A stretch of DNA of 64,000 nt from Peronospora farinosa (Eukaryota > Oomycota > Peronosporomycetes > Peronosporales > Peronosporaceae), in the NCBI GenBank assembly GCA_947646735.1, contig CANTFK010000107.1:124001-188000 (forward strand), given 5' to 3'. The translations under genes were made by a program, and so were the position numbers. Shown here in pieces: positions 10,788 to 22,186 of the stretch. Under the pieces are notes generated by a model that worked only from the letters and a program-made list of their open reading frames with translations, did not search any database and was not told the DNA's origin. Numbering within the stretch: the first letter of the stretch is position 1; each line of letters starts with the position of its first letter.

Positions 10788-11951
10788 CGTCGTGGGTTGG
10801 CGCTTGATGTACGTTACAGGCAAAATGTAAAGTGGGGAGGCTGTTTGTGACCTTGACTGGCTGTCGGACACTTGCATGTTGGAAGGGCAGACACTCAATA
10901 CCGTCAAACTCGCCTGGCTCTTGAAGAGTAACCTTTCTAGCTGTATCGCGGAAGTATCCCAAAGGGCCGAGCACATCGCGAACCGTATCATTATCGCCAA
11001 TACGTAGGACAAAAACAGCGTTTATATTCTTTATGGATAGTGAATGTCGACAGGTTGGTTTCAAGGAGATTAAGCTGGTGTTGGGTGTCATACTGTGGCG
11101 TATTTGCTAGCGCAATTGTTGGCAAAGCGCACAAGGATTTGACTGATGTCGAATATTCTTATCAACTTACCAAGTTATTGTGAGCTGCACATTCGAGTTA
11201 ATCCACTCATATTAACTTGACGTTTCGATGTTCAAGCTGATGAGAGCCAATTAGGTCAGATGGACAGGAGGTTGGTAGTATCTCGTCTACGTAGTACAGG
11301 CGCAAATAGAAAGCCACAGCCACTGTGGAATGCTATGTGCATGACAAATTTTCATATTTCGTAGTGGTGCTACTATCTTCGGTTCAATTACCTTCAGTTT
11401 AACTACCTTCGGTTCTAAAAGGATTGTTTGTTTTACACTAGACGTATCAAAAGCCAGAAGACTCAAGTTGGGCGGATTTACAGAACGTAGGTTCGTGATT
11501 TACTCAAGCTACCTCCGAAAGTGCGGGCGGCTATCACGCACGTGTTTCCAGACACGCTGACATCGATAGCCGGGCCTGAAAATAATATGGCAGATAGCTT
11601 GCTCCGGTCTGCGTAAACACGCTCCGGATTCAGCGGAACCGACGTATCCATTAGCACGAACGTGCGTTCACGGAGCAAGAGGTAGCAGAAATCAAACACG
11701 TCCTTCTTCGCCAACTCCGAATGGTCACTATCGAGGAACCACAAAGAGATAGGGATGTGAGCAACGGTGTTTACCTCCCTCTAGCAACGGAATTTGTGAG
11801 GAGACCATCGCCAACCGGCACTGCACAGCTCTCATAAGCATCTCCTGGGTACTAGAATGGCTGCGGACTTTCAAATATCTTGTAAACCATAACGGCAAAT
11901 AGACAGTCTGTTCTTACACATGGTAAAACTCCAAATCACAAGAGCTACAGG
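10624..11951 (-). repeat. 1.3-kb duplicated unit, copy 1 (inverted relative to 48966-50303)
   Basis: The effector's first 50 or so codons and about 1.2 kb upstream recur at 48966-50303 in opposite orientation. Agreement is high along the length with scattered substitutions and small indels. Copy 1 ends three bases before the 5' LTR of the gypsy element at 11955. Conserved reading frames inside it include 10840-11091 (starting TPNTSLISLKPT) and 11478-11744. Confidence 0.85.
11478..11744 (-). pseudogene. Conserved reading frame in the duplicated unit, unknown, copy 1
   Basis: An 88-aa frame (MWFLDSDHSELAKKDVFDFC at its start) whose first 45 or so residues are nearly identical to the frame at 49177-49461 in the other copy; the two then diverge through frameshifting indels. 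The conservation is shared by the DNA as a whole, so it may be only duplicated sequence. It looks like the remnant of a spliced or decayed gene. No family recognised. Confidence 0.35.
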
Positions 11952-11954
11952 AGG

Positions 11955-13043
11955 TGTACCAGGGTTTCTAGTTACACGTAAACATTAAGTAATATACTTA
12001 ACTAGGATGTTCACCAGTCGTTCCGACGGTGCGAAGTAGTATGTATAGGCATCTTTAAACGCAGCTATTTGTTTGGGTGTTTACCCGTCGTTCCGACGGC
12101 GCGTAGTTTTTATAAATAGGTATTTCTAACGCAGCGATTGCCATGTGTTAGTGTAATAATAAAGTACTGAACCCATGTTTTTTGACAAGAATCTTAAGTA
12201 TGTGTCTTATCTAAATATTTCAAACGTGCTCGATACAACAATAAGTATGAAGGTTGATGTGGACCCATCGTTTCCAGAATGTATTGTATAAAAAAGCACG
12301 GAACATGGACACTCCGGGTGGACTATATATTCGGTTATGGAAATCAGCTCATAGTATTATCTATGCAAAAGGCAAAATCAGCCAATGCAAAATTAGCCAA
12401 TAATGTAAAAATAGCCAATCCGAATACCGGAAAAGGAGCACTACGAACGGATGGACACAATTATTTTATTATAGAGAAGAAGATATACCTATGTAAAGTC
12501 TATAAGTATCCACAATTTCTTTTGACCTGTCACTTGGGTGTGATACACAAACGTGATCCACCCTCGTGAATGTGATATCCATTGATGGATTCACATGGGA
12601 AGGGATGACGCTAATTGAAGCTAGGCATCGCGACGTCTCAGTAGGACGTCATTCGCAAACTTAAATCTATATGTAAGTTCATGCGTCAGAATACGCTTCT
12701 AAAGAGTCGCGTATCCGATCTTTATATAACTAGCCAATCAGTAGTTTAGTTTTATATTTAATTATATTTTATTAAATATATTTCAGTCTTGAATTTCTTA
12801 AACGCAAAGCACCGTGCACGAGAAGCTGAATAAGCTTTTGCGTGACGTCGGTGACTTCTTGTTCAGAAGGTCGTTGCGCTCTGGCTTAAGCGAGAGGCAA
12901 CTGGTGGTACGACTGCTTAAGCAGTCGACCAACCACACATCCACCATCTCATTCGAAGGTAAGACGGTCTAAACGCTTCCTCGCTTTTGCTGAAGGTGTG
13001 CGCTAAGAAGTACGAGGCAACTTCGTATAAGTGCCCGGCTACA
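11955..13043 (+). repeat. 5' LTR of the 11955-21674 gypsy element (with 490-nt extra segment)
   Basis: Starts TGTACC and ends GGCTACA. It aligns with the 3' LTR (21076-21674) except that 12001-12490 is absent from the 3' copy. The extra segment contains two diverged copies of a unit of about 60 nt (around 12007 and 12079, both containing GTCGTTCCGACGG). Directly after the LTR, the sequence TTGATAGCACTCG resembles the primer-binding site of the 50-57 kb element (TGGTAGCACTTCG), so it is the likely, decayed PBS. Confidence 0.8.
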
Positions 13044-13159
13044 CTTGATAGCACTCGTAGTATTTCCCACGACCCGTCTCTCTGAGCGTGCGTGTGGTTG
13101 AGATGGTCCTTACTATGGGCCGTAATGATTTTCCTCACCTCTCCTAACATCATAGGGAG

Positions 13160-14179
13160 GTGGCAGAGCACTTGGTGCAGGGGCTTGGTGAACAATCCCT
13201 GGCCAATTTCTTGCATTGTCCTCCTGTGCAACATATTGCTCAGTTGGAGCAATTTGAGGCGTTTCTGCTCGGACAGCGCAGAAACGCGTCCGAGGCAAAC
13301 AGCCAAGCCACGGATGAGTCCATCAATAAGACTCAAGATGAGCTTAAGCTTGAGCAGGCACGGAATGAGGCGCTCAACAGAACTTTTGAGACGCTCTCTG
13401 CCCGGCCTAATCAACCGAGGCCCATTCGGATGGACCCTCCGAAGTTCGATGGAACTAGCCCTCACACGATTGTTCACTGGCTATTAGCAGTTGAGCAATG
13501 TGGAGTGGTGCAGCTCATAGAAGACGACACCAGAATGGTGTTGTATGCTCATGTCCAACTTGCGTGGCAAAGCGTCAGAGTGGGCAGACTCTGCGCTGAT
13601 GGAAAACGCTGATGCGTTTCCATCATGGACAATCTATAAAACAAAGATTCGCGCCATGCATCAGTCGCCTAACAACGAAGTGTTGCTTATGGCGCGCTTC
13701 TTTGGAGCACGAGAGGCGAAACGATCTCTGCAAGAATTTGTGCAGGAGATGCGTTCACTGTCGGCGTCCATTAATGCTGGTCCGTACTGAAACGTATCAA
13801 GGTGGCCACGTTCATGAATGGACTTAGGCACTGCCCACAGCGTCAGGCCTTTTTTAGATAGGGGCCAGCGACGATGGAAGAGTCAATTGACATTGCCTTA
13901 GTTGAGGAGCAATCCTACAACAGCGCCTCGGCGACAGCTTAGTATAAGCCGTCGGCTGAGAAGTCGGATGCCACTCCAATGGAGTTAGGCAATGCAGATG
14001 TGATCTGCTACAAGTGCGGCAAGCGAGGCCATATGATGGCTCGCTGCTATGACAAACTTTCTGCTGGTGCTAAGGCAGCCAGCAAGAAGGCTTTCAACTC
14101 GATGGGTGGTTCGAAGAATCGTGCACGTCGCACGGGCTCAGATTCGACCCCCGGTAAGTCGGGAAATGCGGGAGCGTAG
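13160..14179 (+). pseudogene. gag: gag remnant with CCHC zinc knuckle
   Basis: Frames at 13160-13612, 13545-13790 and 13979-14179 together form a capsid-like region (ARFFGAREAKRSLQEFVQEM) and a nucleocapsid knuckle CYKCGKRGHMMARC (14008-14049). At least one frameshift (about 13550-13610), a TGA near 13788 and a TAG near 13939 break it. Confidence 0.75.
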
Positions 14180-14326
14180 TAGGGCGGGATGCCCTACTGT
14201 CGCGGACTCTGAAGCTATCCCTAAGTTCAGAGTGATTGAACAAATGGGTAGCATAGTCCCTGAGGTTCCAAAAGGTCGGACCTCAACCCTTTTGGTCTAT
14301 AGCGCTCGAGTAAGAGACTATGACCA

Positions 14327-14689
14327 ATGATGACCCTTCTCGTTGATTTGGGTGCATCGCATAATTTTGTGAAATTCGTGGCTCTGGAAAAGATTCCGGC
14401 GAGTTATGAGTCGCTGTGCCAGGATGTCAAGCGAGAAGAGGCGACCGTTCGTTTAGCGAACGGCGCGCTCGTAAAATCAGAGGGAGTTCAAGTTGAACTC
14501 ACATCCAGCTTTAGTGAATTCTCTTGTAAAGAGAAGTTCACAGTGTTAGGTAGGGAGAGTCCGTATAACCTCATCCTGGCGTGCCTTGGTTGGCTAAACA
14601 CCTACCATGGATTGACTGGCGTACACGCACTGTCGCTAGCTCTACGCAAGACACTGGAAAGGATGTGCTCCTGCGAGAGGCTTATTTGA
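14327..14689 (+). pseudogene. Retropepsin remnant
   Basis: The frame contains LLVDLGASHNFV, the aspartic-protease loop of gypsy elements, followed by a beta-rich region with LANGALVKSEGVQVEL. The usual Ser/Thr of D(S/T)GA is Leu here. The later motif LGLPWL reads ACLGWL, with a frameshift nearby. Non-functional. Confidence 0.65.
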
Positions 14690-15090
14690 CTGATGCTGTG
14701 TTCAACACAGTCGAGGGTGCGATGACGGTATGTCAATCGACACCAGGAACTACCCAGCTCGAAAGGAGTGGTGTAGTTGGAAGTGCCCTGGCAGAAATCC
14801 AGGTGACACATATTCCTACCCAGGTAGAAAAGACTGGTGTAGTGAATGGGGCGATGACAGACAGTCATGCGTCCAATAGTCCTGCACAGAGCCGAGAGCC
14901 TGCGGCAGTTGATGGTGGGCTGACAGGAAGTCAAGCGCCACAAGAACCGCCACAGAGCCAAGAGTCTGGTGCGGTTGGAAGGAGTGCGTTAGCTGAGATA
15001 ACAACGACACCTTCTTCCAGGTCAAAGGTCCTGGTGACTCAATGAACGAGCACCAGACGTATTAAGACGATCAAGGGCACGTCGAAACGA

Positions 15091-15819
15091 GTGACCCTTG
15101 GATCAGTATCGGTCCAAGAGGACGGACCTACGAACGAGTTGTTCGTGGTCGTCGAAGACAAAATGCCGGAGGCATTCTCAGTTGAGGTGCTCCAACTTGT
15201 CTTGGCATCTGCCGAGGAGATGGTAAATATCTTGGAGATGACGTGGGATCTGTTTATGCCCGAACTAAAGGAAGGAAAGATCCACGAGATAGTCGCACCA
15301 GTTCCAGAAGAGAACGTGGTGGAATGTTGCTCTTCATCCACAATGGATGAGAGTGTCTTGGAGACCGACAAGAAGAAACGGTTCGCTGCTCAAGGCTGGG
15401 AAGTCTTGAAGGACAGCCCGTTCTATGATGTTCTGTGGAAACACCGTGATGTGTTTCCAGCAGAAGTGCCGAGCCGCCTACCGACCGATAGGGGCATCAG
15501 GCACGAGATTGACCTGGAGCCTGGCGCCAAGTATTGTGTGACCAGGCAATGGCCGTTGCCGAAGGAACAAGTCGATTACATCGATGAGTTCTTCGAAAAG
15601 TGAGCTAAGGCGGGACATGTACGTGAGAGCAAGTCGCCTCACTGCAGCCCGACCTTCTGTGTGCGTAAAGCAACAGGTGGATGGCGCGTGGTTCACGCTT
15701 ATAATAAGCTGAACACGGCCACCATTCCAGCTCAAACGCCGATCCCGCGGAAAGATGTTTTGTTGAATTCCATGGGAAAGTCAACTATCTTTTCCGCATT
15801 GGATCTGAAGGATGACTAT
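15091..15819 (+). pseudogene. RT N-terminal part, broken
   Basis: Carries the conserved region leading into the fingers of gypsy RT: RHEIDLEPGAKYCVTRQWPL (15499-15558), an in-frame TGA at 15601, then PTFCVRKATGGWRVVHAYNK and SKSTIFSALDLKDDY. The coding match stops at 15819, where a 1.5-kb insertion begins. Confidence 0.75.
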
Positions 15820-17310
15820 GTGGTGAAGTCGATCAAGAAAATGTGATCGACAATATCGAAAGTGATTATAATGTGGACCACTTACACGGCGGAAGTCATA
15901 TCCTATGGATTATACTTGGCTATTGTATGGGAGCGATCAAGATCTATTGATGAATGATCGCATAATCTATACTTGGCTATTGTATTGGAATGATAGCTTA
16001 TCTGGATCGATCATGTGATGGCCACGGTTGGCCGAGGAGTACGCGGCGGTAATGACGATCAGGGTGGGAGATCTCTCGATCGCAATCGTCGGCTGTGATC
16101 AGCAAGGGTGATCGTCGATCGTGACCTCGATCCAGAAAGCCGATCGCGAGATGTAACTGGTACAGATCGATCGTAACCTCGATCGACGATCGTGATCGAC
16201 AAGTGTGATCGACGATCGTGATCAACAAGTGTGATCGGCGATCATACCCTCGATCCAAAAAGCCGATCGCGAGATGTAACTGGTTACAGATCGATCGTAA
16301 CCTCGATCGACGATCGTGATCGACAAGTGTGATCGACGATCGTGACAAGTGTGATCGACGATCGTAACCTCGATCCAGAAAGCCGATCGCGAGATGTAAC
16401 TGGTTACAGATCGATCGTAACCTCGATCGACGATCGTGATCGACAAGTGTGATCGACGATCGTGACAAGTGTGATCGACGATCGCGACAAGTGTGATCGA
16501 CGATCGTGACAAGTGTGATCGACGATCGCGACAAGTGTGATCGACGATCGTAACCTCGATCCAGAAAGCCGATCGCGAGATGTAACCGATTACAGATCGA
16601 TCGTAACCTCGATCGACGGATCAAGATCGCGATGGTATCCGAAGTGGACCACATAACGAGATCTGATTTTTCTGAAAGAGACGACACGCGGCAGTAGGTA
16701 CTGTCATACAGATAGGCATAATCGTAGGATTTGGTATTGGATTGGTTAACATTAAATAGAGTTTCTTTTACTTCTAAGCACGCATGCAGACTTCTTTTCC
16801 GGGCGGATAACTTTGGCCCCCGACGATCAAGAGCTTCTGCTACGCTACGACAAGTGATATCCCTGGATTGTTTGGACAGGGATTACAAGAACTCTCAACC
16901 CACGCAAAACCCCCCTGCGATCGGACGCAGTATACAACGTAAAGGACAAGGCACAAGATCGAGACGGCTCAAGTGGTCAGAAGATCATGTGAAATCAAGT
17001 GGATCAAGTATCTACATTTGGATAAGGCGGTCTCAAGGCAGACCAGGGTGACTCATAGAGCACCCCCCATACAACTTTCGATCGCGTGAGGATTTTCCAC
17101 GTGATCGACCCCCCGACCAATCCCCAACCCTGGTCAAGTTCAGCATCGACTCAAGTCCACCGAGAAGAGTGCAGCCCGCCCTACCGACAGGTACACAAGG
17201 TGAGGAAGGAAAGTTACACGGATACGGGGTACCCCTCCTTTAGTCGGTCGTCTGGGTGCCAGTGGAGAGTCGGGATCACATCAGAAATTTTGTGATCGCC
17301 ACTCCACCAC
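15820..17310. mobile_element. 1.49-kb insertion inside RT, TIR-like ends, non-autonomous DNA transposon candidate
   Basis: RT homology breaks at 15819 (LKDDY) and resumes at about 17313 (YYQALMRD). The insert starts GTGGTGAAGTCGATCA and ends TGATCGCCACTCCACCAC, whose reverse complement is GTGGTGGAGTGGCGATCA; these are imperfect terminal inverted repeats. The host flanks ATGACTAT and AACTACTAT are similar but not identical, so the target duplication is uncertain (8-9 bp would suit a hAT or MULE-type element). No transposase frame is inside. The centre is the CGATCG-rich array at 16084-16625. Confidence 0.55.
16084..16625. repeat. CGATCG-rich nested tandem array
   Basis: A higher-order unit of roughly 120-170 nt (starting near CCTCGATCCAGAAAGCCGAT, with GATGTAACTGGTTACAGATC) occurs about four times. 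Inside it a 20-nt subunit, AAGTGTGATCGACGATCGTG, repeats in varying number. The density of GATC and of the palindrome CGATCG is extreme. Confidence 0.9.
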
Positions 17311-18061
17311 AACTACTATCAAGCTCTCATGAGAGATAATGATGTACCCAAAACGACAGTAAGCACTCCAAGCGGTATGCTGTAGGAGTGGCTTGTGATG
17401 CCACAAGGGTTGAAAAATGCTCCGGCAACATTCAACCGAGTAGTGGCTCACGTGGTGCGTCAGCACCGTGCCTGCGCGCCCCATTACTTTGACGATGTAT
17501 TCGTGCATAGTAGGGCGGAGGACGGTCTGAGCGCGATAGAGTCGCACAAGCGTCATTTAGACGCTGTGTTGCAGACTCTGGGTGAAGCCAAATTATACGT
17601 GAACTTGCAAAAGTGCGTAATAGGGGTCCCCGAGATACCTGTACTGGGCTGCATCGTAGGTGCACACGGTGTACGAGCAGACCCAGAAAAGGTAAAGGCT
17701 GTAAAGGAATGGCCAGTCCCACGTCATGTGAAGGATCTGCTCCAATTGCTTGGGATCGCTAGTTACTTGCATAAGTACAGCAAGAATTATGCGGAGCAGA
17801 ATAAGCCATTTTCTAAGCCTTTTGAAAAAGATTACATAATGGACTTGGTCAAAGGGGCAAGTTGATGCGTTCACATCAGTGAAACAATATTTTGTAGAGG
17901 CGCCGTTCTTGGCATTTCTAGACGCAGATAAGCCTTTTAGCGTCGTCTGCGTTGCAAGAAAGTATGCATTTGGCAGCGCGCTCATGCAGAAGGACGACCG
18001 CGGCATTGGTCGTGTCCTATCGTATCAGTCTCGTCTTTTGAAAGCCGCAGAGCTGAATTAA
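17311..18061 (+). pseudogene. RT C-terminal part and RNase H remnant
   Basis: Resumes gypsy RT with YYQALMRDNDVPKTTVSTPS, a TAG at about 17380, then LVMPQGLKNAPATFNR and the catalytic box YFDD (17485-17496). Connection motifs VLGCIVGAHGVRADPEKVKA and LLGIASYLHKYSKNYAEQNK follow. A frameshift or stop near 17863 precedes the RNase H start (FLDADKPFSVVCVARKYAFG), where the catalytic Asp equivalent (usually CDAS) reads CVAR. It ends at TAA 18059. Confidence 0.8.
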
Positions 18062-18289
18062 CCTGTGCATGACAAGTAGCTACTTTCAAATAAGTATGGC
18101 CTTGTCAAATTACTCAGGACTAACATTGTCGCCTGCTGTCGGATCATTTTAGTGGGCGGAAGGTTTCCCTTCCGTCGCACTTGAAAGCGAAGTTAAAGCG
18201 CTTAGTTACAGTGATGGCCTATTATGGCATCAGCTGTTACCTTGTGATCCATTAAGAATCTATGTCCCTCATGACACATATCTCAAGCT

Positions 18290-18929
18290 GATGATACTTC
18301 ACGAGTGCCATGATGCGCCATCTAGTGGGCATCTGGGCCGTTAAATGACATTCTTACGAGTTTCAGAGGAATTTTGGTGGCCCCAATGGGTGCCCAACTA
18401 TATTCTCTCTTGCGAAGAGTGTCAGCGCATAAAGCCTGCACCTTTTAGCAGTGCGCCACTGAAGCCACCGCCGATTCCACCGGGTTGTTGGAAGTCGGTC
18501 AGTTTGGACTTCATGTTTGGCTTACCGCCTGACCATAAAGGTAGGACGGGGCTCGTCGTCTTTGTCAACATACTGAGCAAGATGATGCATTTGGCACTAT
18601 GTAGAGCAAAGATCTCAGGAAAAGAAGCTGCCCTCTTGTTTCTGGACCACGTGTATCGACTACACGGGATGCCCGAGTCCATAGTATCGGATCGGGATCC
18701 GCGTTTTACGTTAAGCTTTTGGTGTTATGTATTTTTGAGTTTCTGGGACGCAAGCTCCACATGTCAACAGCTGATCAACCCCATACCGATGTCTAAACGA
18801 GCCAATCGAGTCGTGGCGGATGTATTGAGTACTGTAGCGACTCCTAAGGAATGGAGCAAGAAATTGCCATTCGTGGAGTTTACTATTGATAATAGTGTTC
18901 ACGCCAGTACGGGTGAAACACCGTTTTAA
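18290..18929 (+). pseudogene. Integrase remnant
   Basis: The HHCC zinc-binding part (LHECHDAPSSGHLGR, a TAA at 18343, then EEFWWPQW and CEECQRIKP) is followed by the catalytic core with SLDFMFGLPPD and IVSDRDPRF, giving the two catalytic Asp. The third acidic residue, normally in TDGQTERVNR, falls in PIPMSKRANRVV and is missing. Dead. Confidence 0.75.
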
Positions 18930-19405
18930 ATCAACGGACTGCGCCATCCTTGGACACCAGTCACGTTTGTGCGCAGCCCGAGTCTTAGTGTGAAAGGGCC
19001 ACTCACTTACTTCGCTCGGTGCGAATGCCAAAAAGGGCCAAGGTTGCCCTAGTGTCACTAATACTTTAGCAGTGGTCACGGTGTCAAAAAGGAGGCACGG
19101 CAAGAAATGCCAGAGCTCCTTGACGATAACACTGCAGCGTTACCAGCATCGACCATGAAAGACCTCTTGGAGGCATCATATGAGAGCTGGATGCTAAAGC
19201 GGAAGAGAAGCTCAGCGCTTTGTAAATGAGCGACTAGCCATCCCACGTAAAGTCCGTGACGCGATGGCAAGCGCACAGGACAAACAAAAACAATATGCAG
19301 ACCAGCATGGTCGAAAAAACAATGAACACTTTAGTGTGGGGGACAAAGTGCTATTAAGTAACTAAACATGCAATTTCTGTACTACCTGGTGGTACTACTA
19401 AGCTA

Positions 19406-20104
19406 TTGCCCCGGTTCATTGGGCCCTTTCCAGTGGTTGAAGAAGTTGGAGATCTAGATTATAGACTCACTCTCCCACCATGTATGAAGACGCACCCCGT
19501 ATTTTACGTGGGTCGTCTGAAACGATATGTTGATTCAGAAGAGATCACATATCCACATCGGTCTAACGAGACCGATGGTGACGTCGACAGTGAGTCGAGC
19601 ATCGATCAGGCGACGAGGAAGCCGATAGGCTCTCCGTATACGAACGAGGAGGAATCTGCGCTTGACGCGGGTCTCTCGTCACCTGTCGATCTAATAGATC
19701 CAAACGAAGCTTCAGGCGGTCATATCCCTGACGGTCCCTCTCCCTCACATTGCGCAGATCCGAGGTCAGTCGCGAGACTTGGAGATCTGCTACTTACTTC
19801 TTCAGTGCAGCGGACTCAGCCTGCGACTGAACAGCAGCAGGGTAGGCAGCCGCGAGTAGGTGGGCGTAATCGCCACTCCTATCGGGCGCCACCTGTGTTG
19901 GTGGACGCGGAAGGGAACATGCGCTTCCTTGTTAGAAGGCTGTTGGCCCACCGGTTTGTGAAGCGAAAGCTCCAAATACTGGTCCAATGGAAGGGTTACC
20001 CAACGAGCTTTGACTCATGGGAGACTCTTGACTCCTTGCGCGTCGACTTGCCTGAGCTGTTGGATGCTTATGTGAAGCAGCACCAGCTGACGTCTTTCTG
20101 CTAG
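19406..20104 (+). pseudogene. Integrase C-terminal GPF/Y region and chromodomain
   Basis: Starts in the GPF/Y module (PRFIGPFPVVEEVGDLDYRL, then HPVFYVGRLKRY) and, after an acidic/Ser linker, ends in a chromodomain (about 19919-20040, with LVQWKGYPTSFDSWE). Chromodomains of this class steer integration to particular chromatin. This 232-aa block is the longest intact piece of this element's pol. Confidence 0.75.
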
Positions 20105-20338
20105 GTCCGGATGGACTAGCAGAAGAAGCGTGGCGAGAATTAATTGGGGGTCGCTTACCGCCCATAATTTCATGCGCACGCTTCATGGCGAAGCTGATTC
20201 GCTGCGACCGCTTTTAGTTGCATCTTCATGCAAGGTAACACGGCGCCGAAGTTCAGCTTCATATTTGTCGGCTGTTTCGTTAGAAAGCAGCACGACTAGA
20301 ATTGGGAAATCACGACCAAGTGCTTTGCCCTGCTTTTT

Positions 20339-20971
20339 TCACAAAGGAAAGACGCTATAAAATTTATGAGCGTCAAGAGTGGCACGCTGCAAAAGCGCAG
20401 CACTATATCCCTTCGAGCTTATCCACTCGGATGGAGGTGAAATTGGTAGTAAGTCACCACTCACGTAACCGCCCTCGCGACGGCGGGCTAGTGAGGCCGA
20501 ACGTGTACTCGGTGGAGCTTTAATCTCACACTCACCTGAGTCTGACTCTTCGTTATGAATTGTCAAGACATCAGCCTGAGGAGTCACATCAGATTGAGTC
20601 GCGACTGCTTCTTTTGAAGTAGCGCGCTTAATCTTAGGTGCTGCGCTCGTAGGGGCAGGCGACGAGGACTTACCTTCATTTGTAGGAAGCATATAATCTT
20701 CCTAAAGGACGGGTGCCTTAATTGATGGGTACATATGTCCCATCAACGCGCTTTTCTCATCTCCACTTTGGGGTGATGGCAATGGTGATCTCTCATTGTT
20801 ATCTACAATCATAGATAGATCTTCATCCACATTATAGTGAGATGGAAGATTTGTTTCAAAGCCTGAAGCACTTTGCGACGGCTGCGAATTAACGCGGCGC
20901 GTGCGCTTGGTGCTGGACTGCATGGGCGCCTTTGCAGGCGACCCATCAGCCTTACCACGTTTCGGTGGCAT
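20339..20971 (-). pseudogene. Antisense reading frame between pol and 3' LTR (element at 11955)
   Basis: On the strand opposite to pol, ATG 20971 opens a Ser/Pro/Lys-rich protein (MPPKRGKADGSPAKAPMQSS at its start). It stops at 20702-20704 and continues in the same frame from 20701 to 20339. Apart from that one stop it spans about 210 codons. The composition suggests a disordered, basic-acidic protein. No family recognised. Position and orientation match frames in the other two gypsy assemblages (22952-24208 and 50938-51753). Confidence 0.45.
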
Positions 20972-21061
20972 GAGAATTGAGCAGACTAAAGCGGCGCGTT
21001 TATAACGGCTCGCAAGTCTCTGTCTCCTAGGCGATGTCTAACAAAATGTAAAAATCGTTCT

Positions 21062-21075
21062 AAAAGGGGGGATGG
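21062..21075 (+). other. Polypurine tract
   Basis: A purine run (AAAAGGGGGGATGG) immediately before the TGTA of the 3' LTR, the usual plus-strand primer site of LTR retrotransposons. Confidence 0.8.
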
Positions 21076-21674
21076 TGTAACAAAGCATCTAGTTTCACGT
21101 AAACATTAAGTAATATACTTAATGTAAGGTCTAAAAGCATCCATGATTACTTTTGATCTGTCACTTGGGTGTGATACACAAACGTGATCCACCCTCGTGA
21201 ATGTGATATCCATCAATGTATTCACATAGGAAGGTATGACGCTAGTTGAAGCTAGGCATCGCGACGTCTCAGTAGGACGTCATTCGCAAACTTAAATCTA
21301 TATGTAAGTTCATGCGTTAGAATACGCTTCTAAAGATTCGCGTATCCGATCTTTATATAACTAGCCAATCAGTAGTTTAGTTTTATATTTAATTATATTT
21401 CATTAAATATATTTCAGTCTTGAATTTCCTAAACGCAAAGCACCGTGCACGAGAAGCTGAATAAGCTTCTGCGTGACGTCGGTGACTTCTTGTTCAGAAG
21501 GTCGTTGCGCTCTGGCTTAAGCGAGAGGCAACTGGTGGTACGACTGCTTAAGCAGTCGACCAACCACACATCCACCATCTCACGCGAAGGTAAGACGGTC
21601 TAACCGCTTCCTCGTTTGTGCTGAAGGTGTGCGCTAAGTAGTACGAGGCAACTTCGTATAAGTGCCCGTCTACA
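21076..21674 (+). repeat. 3' LTR of the 11955-21674 gypsy element
   Basis: 599 nt, TGTAACAAAG to CGTCTACA. Matches 11955-13043 except for the extra 490 nt there. Contains the perfect palindrome CGACTGCTTAAGCAGTCG (21542-21559). Reverse-oriented relatives lie at 26314-26890 and 57126-57623. Confidence 0.85.
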
Positions 21675-22186
21675 CAGTATTTGGTTCCCAAAACCAAGTC
21701 AATTTCATGACTTACACCGCTATCATGAGGCAGAACAGACGGTGGGTCATTACACACACTTCCTAAATTCCTTTTTACGAAAGGATAGTAGGGATCCGAA
21801 AGATTCTTTTAGATAGATGATCCACTACGTGCACTAAGTGCCGCCTTTGTATTTTCAAGGACTGTGTTATCGACAAGCGAGGATGAGTTCAACTCGAGGT
21901 TAGGCCGAATGGCCACCATATTGGATAGATCACCTGCCTTCAAGGCTTGATTAAATTCATCCACATACATTTTGTCTATCTCTAAGAGATCATTCAATGA
22001 TGGAAAGACCTCAAGGTCAACCTACCCGTCTACATCACCTTTCACTCCGTTATACAGGGTGTACAGATGTTCATTGACATCATCACGTGATAGGACAAAC
22101 GCCTTACGTCTCGCAGCCACCATTTGGCGACGCTTCCGTCTCAATAACGAGCCTGTACCTATAAAAATCTCGGAATAAACCATCCT
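21675..22186 (-). pseudogene. Fragment of another gypsy pol (protease-RT linker and RT start)
   Basis: Reading down the minus strand gives a linker with [20 protein letters not shown], a stop, SDPYYPFVKRNLGS, then the RT entry motif SVLPHDSGVSHEIDLVLGTK, ending exactly at the 3' LTR of the neighbouring element. It appears cut on one side by that LTR and on the other by the LTR at 22187. Two or more in-frame stops. Confidence 0.6.

Larger units (their letters stand above)
11955..21674 (+). mobile_element. Degenerate chromodomain Ty3/gypsy retrotransposon with both LTRs
   Basis: A 9.7-kb element bounded by direct LTRs that begin TGTA and end TACA. Order on the + strand is LTR, gag with zinc knuckle, protease, RT, RNase H, integrase and chromodomain, then an antisense frame, polypurine tract and LTR. 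The order and the chromodomain place it in Ty3/gypsy (chromovirus-like). It is dead: gag and pol are split by many stops and shifts, a 1.5-kb insertion interrupts RT, and the integrase Glu is lost. No matching target-site duplication was seen (left flank ends GGAGG, right flank starts CAGTA), suggesting later rearrangement. Confidence 0.85.

Noticed and set aside
12917..13477. 186-aa minus-strand frame across the LTR/gag boundary
   Set aside because: Antisense shadow of the LTR end and gag; it is at the 5' end, unlike the recurring antisense frames at the 3' end.
16084..16625. CRISPR-like array
   Set aside because: Repeats are tandem and nested with no unique spacers, inside a eukaryotic retroelement.
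15998..16687. 229-aa minus frame with repeated DRRSHLSRSSITLV units
   Set aside because: Translation of the CGATCG tandem array; open only because the repeat lacks stops.
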